Shown piece by piece: positions 57,113 to 64,000 of a stretch of 64,000 nucleotides of DNA; position 1 is the stretch's first letter, and each line of letters opens with the position of its first letter. Source of the DNA: Flagellimonas sp. CMM7 (GTDB lineage Bacteria; Bacteroidota; Bacteroidia; Flavobacteriales; Flavobacteriaceae); assembly GCF_021390195.1 (NCBI RefSeq), contig NZ_CP090003.1:3679501-3743500 (forward strand), written 5' to 3'. The notes below the pieces were generated by a model that made no database searches, had not been told where the DNA came from, and saw only the letters and a program-made list of their open reading frames with translations. The translations under genes and the position numbers were made by a program.

Positions 57113-60100
57113 TACTTATATAGCCAAACTCTTAATAGGGACAATAGTTTTTCAACATCCAAGGGTTTGGACATATAGTCGCTTACTCCAGCTTCCAGGC
57201 ATTTTTCACGATCTCCTTTCATGGCTTTTGCAGTCAATGCAATTATAGGAAGTTGTTTGTGTCCCATTTCCCTTATCCTTTTAGTGGCTTCATACCCATC
57301 CATTACGGGCATCATAATGTCCATAAGTACGGCATCAAATTCACCGCTTTTTATCTCATCCACAGCCTCAACTCCATTGGTAGCTATGGTTACTTCTACC
57401 TGTTCTTCTTCCAATACGGTTTCGAGCGCGTAGATGTTTCTCATATCATCGTCCACAACAAGTATTCGTTTTCCTTTGATAATGTCTTCAGAATTGAATT
57501 CCTTGGGAGGTAAAACGGGATAATCTGTTTGTGTGGAGTTGAGCATGTTCATGAAGAGTTCCGTCTCTTCAGACAAGCGATCATAAGATTTTGTGGTCTT
57601 TAACACTACTGAAGTATCCTTGTGACGTTCTATCTGCTTCAACTCTTTTTTGGTAAGCTCTCTACCCGTAAATACAATTACAGGAACTTCTTTTTTCTGT
57701 AATTTAAACTCATCCAATAGTTCAATGCCATCTATATCGGGTAGGCCTAAATCCAAGACTACAAGATCGGGATGCTCATTTTTAAATAGCTTACGGGCAT
57801 CCTTCGCATTTTTTGCGGCCACGGCGTCCAATTGCTTGCTTTTTATCATTTCCTGTAATGCTTTGTTATTGGACTCATCATCCTCAATAATCAGTACTTT
57901 TTTTACATCTGTACCAGCAATGGTTTTTGAAATATTGGAAAAGGTTTGTTCCAGTTTGTCCAAGGCAATAGGTTTTACCAGATATTCAACTGCCCCTAGT
58001 TCCAAGCCTAGCTTGGTTTTGTCTATTCCAGATATAACATGTACGGGAATGTGGGCATGCTCTTCACTTGCTTTTAATTTTTTAAGTACGGTCCAACCAT
58101 CCATTATAGGTAGTTGCATATCCAATATAATGGCATTGGGACTGTATTCCTCTACATGCTGTAAAGCTTTATCTCCTTGATCAGTAACTAGTACTTTAAA
58201 ACCATTTTCCCTGGCTTGGTCTAGAAGAACCTTTGCAAACTGAAGGTCGTCCTCAACCACCAAGAGAGTCTTGTCACCCTGCTGCAGCTGATCACGGTCA
58301 TCTGCAATAACAGCCTCAAGTTTCTTGCTCAAAACTCTTTCCTTCCCATTTGTTTCGTTGGGCCCTGCTACATCATCTTCTATAAGTCCATTTTTTGATT
58401 CTTGTATTGATGTTTTGGGCTCTTCTTCAGCATTTTTCATAATTGTTCCCTGTACAGCTTCTAAGCTGTTAAAAGGCAGGAATAAGGTGAAAGTAGAGCC
58501 TTTTCCAACTTCACTTTCTACAAAAATTTCTCCACCAAGTAGCCTTACCAGCTCTTTGGAAATACTTAGACCAAGACCGGTTCCTCCATATTTTCTTTGT
58601 GTAGTGCCATCTTCTTGTACAAAAGCTTCAAATACGGATCCAAGCTTTTCCTTGGCTATACCGATGCCGGTATCGGTTACTGCAATTTGAAGCACATGTT
58701 CACATTTTAAAAGTGATGGACTAGTAAATTTTGGTAGTGTTTTGCTGTTTTTGAATTCCAAGATAACAGTGCCTTCCTGATCGGTAAACTTAAAGGCGTT
58801 ACTGAGTAGATTTTTTATAACCTGATTTAATCGTTGTTTATCCGTTGTAAAGGTTTCTGGAAGGGATTTGTCAATATTTAAGACAAAATCCACCCCTTTG
58901 TCCTGTGCTATGGCGATAAAGGTTTTTTTACTATCCTCAGCATAAGTACGTACATCATGAGATTCAATTTCCAATTCAATCTTACCAGATTCCACCTTGG
59001 CTAAATCCAGTACCTCGTTGATTAAACTAAGAAGGTCCTCTCCAGATTTGTTGATAATCTGGGCAAATTCAATCTGTTTTTCAGTCAGATTACTTGTTTT
59101 GTTGCTCTGAAGTAATTTTGAAAGGATGATGACACTATTGAGCGGTGTTCTAAGTTCATGGGACATATTGGCCAAAAACTCTGACTTGTACCTGCCACTT
59201 TTTTCAAGTTCTTCCGATTTGATGACCAATGCGGCCTGGGCTTGTTCCAGTGCGGCATTTTTTTCCACCGTGTATATATTTTGTTCTTCAAGCTGTTGGG
59301 CTTTCTCTTCCAAGAGCACATTTGCTTTTTCCAGCTCTTCCTGCTGTTGCCTCAATTCTTCTTCCGAAGCTTGCAACTGATTGGCCTGTTTGGTCAATTC
59401 TTCATTGGAAACCCTTAATTCCTCTTCCTGCGCTTCTAAAATTTCTTTCTGTTTTTGTACTTCAAACTGAATTTTCTTTTGCTCAGTAATGTCCACTGCT
59501 ATTTTAAGAAATTTATAGGGTTGACCTTCAGCATCTAATAAGGGATTATATAAACCCTGTATCCAAACGGGTTTTCTGTCTTTTGTTCTCCGCTCAAACT
59601 CCCCTTGTTTAAATGCACCTACCTTGAGTTCCTTCCAGAACTCTTGATACTCTTTTGATTTGGAATAAGCCTTTCCCACAAATATTTGATGATGTTTGCC
59701 CTTTATCTCATCTATTGTGTAGCCCATCAGATCTAAGAAGAGCTCATTGGCAGAAAGCACATTTCCTTCAAGGTCAAACTCTATTGCAGCATTGGAACGG
59801 TTAATGGCTGAAATTTGATTGTTAACTTCAATAGAGAGTTCTTCGGTCTTTAACTGTTGTGCTTTCTGTTTTGTTATATCTACGGCAACTTTAAGAACTT
59901 TATAGGGTTGCCCTTCCATATTAAGTATTGGATTATATGATCCCTGAATCCATACAATCTTGTTGTCTTTCCCTATCCGTTCAAACTCTCCTTGTTTAAA
60001 TTCTCCCTGTTTTAGTTCTTTCCAGAACTCTTTGTACTCATTTGATTTAGCATATGCAGTTCCCACAAATATTTTGTGATGCTTTCCCTTTATTTCATCC

Positions 60101-61353
60101 AAGTTGTAACCCATCAAGTCTAGGAAAAGGGTGTTTGCCGTAAGGATGTTTCCATCAAGGTCAAACTCGATTGCGGCATTGGAGCGGTTGATAGCTGATA
60201 TCTGGTTATTGATTTCTATGGAAAGTTCTTCCGTTTTGGCTCGTTCAATCACTCCTTTGATAATAATCCCAATTGAAGAGCATATCTCTTTAACAAACTC
60301 TTGTTGTGCGCTATTAAAGCTGGTAGTAGTTCCAAACTCCATCACCCCAATGATTTGCTTGTTATGTTTAATTGGAATTATGGTGATTTCCTTTGGTATT
60401 GTTTTTCCTGCACTTGAGTTTATTTCAAGATAATCTTCAGGTATATCTTTTATAACAATAGCTTCTCCTTCCAATGCGCATTGGCCAATTAATCCTTCAC
60501 CAAACTTGAAACTATTGGACAGCCCTGTGGTGTTTTTGAATGCATAGCTTCCATACAGCTTTAATTCGTCAGATTCTGAAACAAACAAACGCTGGTTCAA
60601 ATAAAAAGTGCCTACTGATGCTTGTAACAGTTTACTAATGACCCCACTTAATATGGTGGTAAGGGCATCAATATCTTGTACTCCTTTGGTAGTTTCATAA
60701 ACTTGGGAAACAGCTGTTTTTATCCAGTTCTGTTTTTCTATTTCCTGAGTTCTTTTCTCAATTACTTCCTGTTGTTGAATTTCTTCTGTAAGGTCACGGA
60801 ATACCCCTGTCAGGATTGTAGTGCCATTTATATTGACCTCAGTTAATGATAAATGGACGGGAAATAGCGTTCCGTCTTTTCTTCGGCCCGTAACTTTTTG
60901 ATTCTTATTGGTGAGTTGAATATCTTCAACCCCTTCGTAAGGTACATTGGATTGATGGGTCAATAATGCATCAATTTTTTTACCTTTTAGTTCTTCGAAC
61001 TTATATTGAAACAAACTTTCAGCGGTCCTATTATAGGATAAGATTGTCCAATCTTGGCTTAAGGTTACAATACCGTCAGCTGCATTTTTAAGGATTGCTT
61101 TGTTTTTGGCATCATTCTGCAAGAGAAGTTTACCAGCGTAAAGCATTTTTTTAATATTCCAATATGCATATATTCCAGTGAATAGGATAGAAGCTACGAG
61201 AATACCTGTTCCTAGCCAAGTGAATGTGGTAAACTCATTTTGACCCAACCAAAGGATTAAAATGGATAGAAGTATGAAAGCCGTTAAGGATGAAACTACT
61301 ATCAAACTTACGGACTTCTTGAGTCTTGCTTCTGAAGAAACTGCATTTTGCAT
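57112..61353 (-). CDS. Giant hybrid sensor kinase: 2 TM, PAS-GAF-PAS-PAS, coiled coil, kinase, three receivers
   Basis: 1413 residues. Membrane helices at 15-37 and 45-63, almost no periplasmic loop, so sensing is likely intracellular. PAS1 about 83-198; GAF about 214-368; two near-identical PAS units at 374-502 and 503-628 (period 129 residues); coiled coil 626-720; HisKA with His732 (FLANMSHELRTP); HATPase with NLLSNAFKF, DTGIGI, GGTGLGL; receivers with Asp1078, Asp1201 and Asp1345. The second receiver has a divergent C-terminal part (VVLKTTKSYD). First gene of the CheR-CheB operon; the coiled coil is the likely methylation target, as in known CheR/CheB-linked kinases (inference). Confidence 0.92.
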   Translation of the reverse strand: MQNAVSSEARLKKSVSLIVVSSLTAFILLSILILWLGQNEFTTFTWLGTGILVASILFTGIYAYWNIKKMLYAGKLLLQNDAKNKAILKNAADGIVTLSQDWTILSYNRTAESLFQYKFEELKGKKIDALLTHQSNVPYEGVEDIQLTNKNQKVTGRRKDGTLFPVHLSLTEVNINGTTILTGVFRDLTEEIQQQEVIEKRTQEIEKQNWIKTAVSQVYETTKGVQDIDALTTILSGVISKLLQASVGTFYLNQRLFVSESDELKLYGSYAFKNTTGLSNSFKFGEGLIGQCALEGEAIVIKDIPEDYLEINSSAGKTIPKEITIIPIKHNKQIIGVMEFGTTTSFNSAQQEFVKEICSSIGIIIKGVIERAKTEELSIEINNQISAINRSNAAIEFDLDGNILTANTLFLDLMGYNLDEIKGKHHKIFVGTAYAKSNEYKEFWKELKQGEFKQGEFERIGKDNKIVWIQGSYNPILNMEGQPYKVLKVAVDITKQKAQQLKTEELSIEVNNQISAINRSNAAIEFDLEGNVLSANELFLDLMGYTIDEIKGKHHQIFVGKAYSKSKEYQEFWKELKVGAFKQGEFERRTKDRKPVWIQGLYNPLLDAEGQPYKFLKIAVDITEQKKIQFEVQKQKEILEAQEEELRVSNEELTKQANQLQASEEELRQQQEELEKANVLLEEKAQQLEEQNIYTVEKNAALEQAQAALVIKSEELEKSGRYKSEFLANMSHELRTPLNSVIILSKLLQSNKTSNLTEKQIEFAQIINKSGEDLLSLINEVLDLAKVESGKIELEIESHDVRTYAEDSKKTFIAIAQDKGVDFVLNIDKSLPETFTTDKQRLNQVIKNLLSNAFKFTDQEGTVILEFKNSKTLPKFTSPSLLKCEHVLQIAVTDTGIGIAKEKLGSVFEAFVQEDGTTQRKYGGTGLGLSISKELVRLLGGEIFVESEVGKGSTFTLFLPFNSLEAVQGTIMKNAEEEPKTSIQESKNGLIEDDVAGPNETNGKERVLSKKLEAVIADDRDQLQQGDKTLLVVEDDLQFAKVLLDQARENGFKVLVTDQGDKALQHVEEYSPNAIILDMQLPIMDGWTVLKKLKASEEHAHIPVHVISGIDKTKLGLELGAVEYLVKPIALDKLEQTFSNISKTIAGTDVKKVLIIEDDESNNKALQEMIKSKQLDAVAAKNAKDARKLFKNEHPDLVVLDLGLPDIDGIELLDEFKLQKKEVPVIVFTGRELTKKELKQIERHKDTSVVLKTTKSYDRLSEETELFMNMLNSTQTDYPVLPPKEFNSEDIIKGKRILVVDDDMRNIYALETVLEEEQVEVTIATNGVEAVDEIKSGEFDAVLMDIMMPVMDGYEATKRIREMGHKQLPIIALTAKAMKGDREKCLEAGVSDYMSKPLDVEKLLSLLRVWLYK
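59461..60234 (-). repeat. Tandem PAS-domain duplication within the hybrid kinase gene
   Basis: Two consecutive 387-bp units (60234-59848 and 59847-59461). Each starts TEELSIE(I/V)NNQISAINRS and ends with (V/I)AVDIT. About 80% of residues match by eye. Confidence 0.8.
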
Positions 61354-61743
61354 GGAATACGTATTTTATTGGTACTGATTTATTTGTTTTTCATAGGTGT
61401 CTCGTAATCCAATGTGCCAACAAAAATTGATGTTTAACTTTTTATCATAATAATACTTATTTAAAGTAAGGTTTTACCTACAACGTAAAATTTGATTGAT
61501 TTGTATCTGTTGGTGAAAATTTTTAAACTTAGCCTGTACTGTTGTTTTGAAAAAAACAAGACTCGGAATGGGAATAGCACTAAGATGAATGCATTTCATT
61601 TTGATTTCCCTGGTTTGGGACACATTGAAAAAGTAAACACATGGAGATGGATATATGACAAGTAACCAATTTGGTTTTAAATTTAAAAGTTCAAAAAATA
61701 TGATTAAGTACTTTTACAACAAATGAGTCTCATTTAAAACAAA
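61354..61743. other. Divergent intergenic region upstream of the hybrid kinase operon
   Basis: 390 bp, AT-rich. A TTTG-N20-TAAACTTA pair at 61499-61530 on the plus strand is a weak promoter candidate for the next gene. No ORF, RNA or terminator seen. Confidence 0.4.
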
Positions 61744-62109
61744 ATGAATCAAAGCAAAGAGATTGAAAATAGAAAACCTATTTGGATTGCTCTATCTGAG
61801 TTCTATTTAGACACTGAACTTCAACAATCAGATTATAATAGAATTGCCAAAGCTTTGGTTACCTCTGGATTGAACATCACTGAATTAAAAACCATTGATC
61901 TTTATGAAGTATTTCCTGTTTTAAAAGGTAATCTTATCAGTGTAGCCGGTGCATGGAATGGTTTCGATGAAAAGTGGCTTTATGAAAATTGTACGGAATC
62001 TTATCGAAAAAAGAACAAAGCCATAATTCGGTTTAAGAATAGGGTATATCACTGGTTTTTAGGAAGGATGACAACAGACCATTGGAAAAAAGTTGAAGCT
62101 TGTATGTAA
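61744..62109 (+). CDS. DUF7079-like small protein
   Basis: 121 residues, soluble. The pattern PIWIALSEFYLDTEL, YNRIAKALVTSGLNI, YEVFPVLKGNLISVAG.W.GFDE (parts) matches a family of small bacterial proteins I know as DUF7079. Function unknown. Monocistronic; the C-terminal 30 residues are basic. Confidence 0.7.
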   Translation: MNQSKEIENRKPIWIALSEFYLDTELQQSDYNRIAKALVTSGLNITELKTIDLYEVFPVLKGNLISVAGAWNGFDEKWLYENCTESYRKKNKAIIRFKNRVYHWFLGRMTTDHWKKVEACM

Positions 62110-62310
62110 AAGCAATACAAAAACGAAGCTTATCAAAAACACTGGTCCATTTCATTAAAGGTAAATCCTATGGGTTACTGGAATATTAACTGCAGTGCTT
62201 AATTTGGTGGCCATTCATGGAGTTGATTAATTGAAAAGAGGAAGAAGGAGCCATTGCTATTGGTGAGTCATAATTAAACTTAAGGAATTGTCACCTATAC
62301 TGTCAACAAA

Positions 62311-62337
62311 AAAAAGCCCCTATTTTAGGGGCTTTTT
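62311..62337. terminator. Bidirectional terminator
   Basis: Stem AAAAAGCCCCTA / TAGGGGCTTTTT, 3-nt loop TTT; A and T tracts on both sides. About 200 bp after the DUF7079 stop; the stretch 62110-62310 shows nothing recognisable. Confidence 0.85.
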
Positions 62338-62345
62338 AACTGATG

Positions 62346-62360
62346 TTGCGGAGAAAGAGG
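62346..62360 (-). other. tRNA 3'-end-like sequence, possible attachment site
   Basis: TTGCGGAGAAAGAGG; on the minus strand CCTCTTTCTCCGCAA, which looks like the acceptor-stem 3' end of a flavobacterial tRNA (e.g. a Ser tRNA ending CTCTCTCCGC). The rest of a tRNA is absent. Such 3' ends are common integration sites of tyrosine-recombinase elements; the methyltransferase genes start just beyond. No integrase is visible in the window. Confidence 0.3.
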
Positions 62361-62467
62361 AACTGCAACTTTACTTGTTATTATCTAAAAACCAGTTTTT
62401 TAAACTAGTGTGTTTTACTAATACTCACCGATTTACTCACCTCAAATTGAATTCTTAGTTGATGCTT

Positions 62468-63355
62468 TTAACTAGCAGCATTTTGATTATAACCTTTAAT
62501 CGTATTATTGGGGTGATAAGGAAGGACAATATCATTACTGTGAAATAGCAATTCTGTTCCATTCTTACTTTGATGATTCAAACTGTATTTTAAACTATAG
62601 GCTATCTTCTTAACTTCTGTATACATTTCCTCAATTTCACTGGTGTTATCATAAGTGACTATCCAATGTTTATGCTCAGAATTAACTATTGTTTCTGCAA
62701 TCTTAAGATGATCATCGTGTTCGTAGAAATTGGTATATAGCTTTTTTCCTTTATTATAATATGGCGGATCCAGAAAAATTAATCCTTGGGTTTTGTTTTT
62801 TCTTATCGTTGATGTAATAAACTCTACGGCATCCTGATTGTAAACATTTATATATTCTTTGTGGCAGGCAATTCTTTTTATCCTTCTAGCTAATTCATCT
62901 TTATTGAATCTTGCATCAATTTTGTAATTTCCATTTTGATTTATTCCGCCAATAACACCCGCATTTATCATTCCAGACCTGTTAGTCCTATTAAGGAAAA
63001 AAGTTGAGAAACCAATATCTAACTGACTATAGTCTGCTTGATTTTGTTTTATATTGACTTGTTTCCTCCATTCTTCGATACTCACCTTAGTACTCCATAA
63101 CTTTCTTAAAAAGTCATCTGTGTCTTCCAATATTGAATTCCAAAATGAATAAATACCGTAATCAATATCATTTATGTTTATTTCAGAGACATAATCCTCA
63201 ATTAGCAAGCCTATAGCTATACTTGCACCGCCAGCATAGGGCTCCGAATATGAGCCTCCATTTAATTCGTTACTATTTATTAAATCTTTAGCAAATCCTA
63301 GAAGTTTTCCTTTGCCTCCGGGATAGCGTAATGGGGAATAATACTTTTGAGCCAT
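62468..63355 (-). CDS. DNA adenine methyltransferase, D12 class (Dam-like)
   Basis: 295 residues. SAM motif at the N-terminus (YPGGKGKLLGFAK), second region EPYAGGASIAIGLL (F-x-G-x-G-like variant), ININDIDYGIYSFWN and catalytic FLDPPYYNKGKK (DPPY). Matches D12 N6-adenine methyltransferases of phages, restriction systems and orphan Dam enzymes. Target site unknown. It follows an incomplete gene by 22 bp on the same strand. Possible member of an accessory island. Confidence 0.9.
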   Translation of the reverse strand: MAQKYYSPLRYPGGKGKLLGFAKDLINSNELNGGSYSEPYAGGASIAIGLLIEDYVSEININDIDYGIYSFWNSILEDTDDFLRKLWSTKVSIEEWRKQVNIKQNQADYSQLDIGFSTFFLNRTNRSGMINAGVIGGINQNGNYKIDARFNKDELARRIKRIACHKEYINVYNQDAVEFITSTIRKNKTQGLIFLDPPYYNKGKKLYTNFYEHDDHLKIAETIVNSEHKHWIVTYDNTSEIEEMYTEVKKIAYSLKYSLNHQSKNGTELLFHSNDIVLPYHPNNTIKGYNQNAAS

Positions 63356-63377
63356 TTATATTTGAAGTTTGGTTGGT

Positions 63378-64000
63378 TTATTTTTTGGATTTGTTTTGAT
63401 TGATTAGTTCATCAATAATTGCTACAATGAGCGGTTCTAAAACTTCAAAATCATTAATTAATTGTAAACCAGTCATCGGGGTTGAACGCTTGGAATGCTT
63501 TGTCGCATTACCATATTTTGAGATATCATCTAATGATAGTCCAAAGTCCTTGTTTTCGGTTTTATTGGTGAAGCCTAGAGTTTGCATTTTATTCCTTAAA
63601 AAACCCGGGAATGCATCATTGTTAGATTTATTTAATAGGTTAGAAAGAACTTCAAAAAAACTCCATGCACCTACATACATTAATGTTGGATGGGCCTTTA
63701 GCGAGATAGTGTAAAGTGAATAATACAAATTGCTTAATTTTTTTGACTTCAGCGTTTCAAGTTTAGCAACAATTGTTTCAGATTTATTAATGCCATTTCC
63801 TGTAGTGCGTCCTCCAGTAGTTTGGTTGTTTTGATCTGAGGTATCATCATTGCTTGAGTCTTCAGTATTTTTGTTGGTATTACCAGTATCATTTGCTAAT
63901 TCACCACTGTTTTCTGAGTCTGCGAAACCATCATTCTTTACATCCTCTAATTCCTGATTATCTGGGGAAAGAAGATACTTTTCTAAGTATTTTTCTACAG
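63378..64000 (-). CDS. Protein of unknown function, C-terminal 207 residues visible
   Basis: The reading frame is open to the right edge, so the start lies outside; a TTG at 63728 is internal. Visible: a short Leu-rich stretch (VEKYLEKYLLSPDN), a low-complexity Asn/Asp/Ser/Thr/Gly linker (about residues 15-70, ending TTGGRTTGNGIN), and a helical C-terminal domain (SLYTISLKAHPTLMYVGAWSFFEVL, in part; GNATKHSKRSTPM). Not recognised. Being next to a D12 methyltransferase it may belong to a restriction-type or ParB-nuclease-type unit, but nothing catalytic is in view. Confidence 0.6.
   Translation of the reverse strand, partial: VEKYLEKYLLSPDNQELEDVKNDGFADSENSGELANDTGNTNKNTEDSSNDDTSDQNNQTTGGRTTGNGINKSETIVAKLETLKSKKLSNLYYSLYTISLKAHPTLMYVGAWSFFEVLSNLLNKSNNDAFPGFLRNKMQTLGFTNKTENKDFGLSLDDISKYGNATKHSKRSTPMTGLQLINDFEVLEPLIVAIIDELINQNKSKK

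Overview
The window comes from a chromosome of the Bacteroidota, almost certainly family Flavobacteriaceae (marine relatives such as Maribacter, Zobellia or Muricauda would fit; the sequence does not settle the genus). The signs are low G+C, start codons without Shine-Dalgarno sequences, several promoters of the TTTG / TAnnTTTG type typical of this phylum, many SPII lipoproteins, a PorP/SprF protein, a type IX secretion C-terminal sorting domain, a Bacteroidota-type small SRP RNA and LeuA without its regulatory domain. No tRNA, rRNA, CRISPR array or intact insertion sequence was seen.

Layout. 1-8.4 kb: end of a histidine-phosphatase lipoprotein, PorP/SprF-SPOR protein, TetR regulator, ClpB, bacilliredoxin-like YtxJ/BrxC, a lipoprotein and GlyA. 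8.4-13.5 kb: a signalling block with a TPR histidine kinase, a LuxR-type regulator, two very small lipoproteins and a LytTR regulator with a degenerate receiver. 13.5-23.6 kb: beta-helix lipoprotein, thioesterase and glutaminyl cyclotransferase; small SRP RNA; SDR, transaldolase, thioredoxin-fold lipoprotein, ABC-F ATPase, fasciclin protein. 23.6-34.4 kb: PheT, TlpA-like lipoprotein, LeuB-LeuA, a conserved TPR-like protein, RluA-type synthase overlapping PanB, two secreted proteins.

34.5-42.8 kb: operon of two related TPR proteins and a SCO protein behind a structured leader, a VF530 protein, serine dehydratase and DnaK, the last two divergent from a cluster of TGACA sites. 42.9-49.4 kb: a 1350-residue secreted GLUG-repeat protein with an internal duplication and a type IX sorting tail, a LuxR regulator with Glu in place of the phospho-acceptor Asp, an intergenic stretch with transposase-like debris, and a PD40 protein. 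49.6-53.7 kb: a minus-strand operon of four small conserved proteins (DUF6435, DUF2452, DUF2805, DUF2256), an FeS-BCP-type photolyase that lacks three of the four iron-sulfur cysteines, a subclass B1 metallo-beta-lactamase and RluF. 54.2-61.4 kb: four tightly coupled genes (1413-residue hybrid kinase, CheR, CheB, REC-kinase-REC). 61.7-64 kb: a DUF7079 protein, a tRNA-end-like sequence, a D12 adenine methyltransferase and an incomplete gene, possibly the edge of an island.

The window is mainly core genome with signalling and envelope functions. Most worth following: the photolyase/beta-lactamase operon, the TPR(HMPSHI)-SCO operon with its leader, the tiny-lipoprotein signalling block, and the CheR/CheB hybrid-kinase operon.
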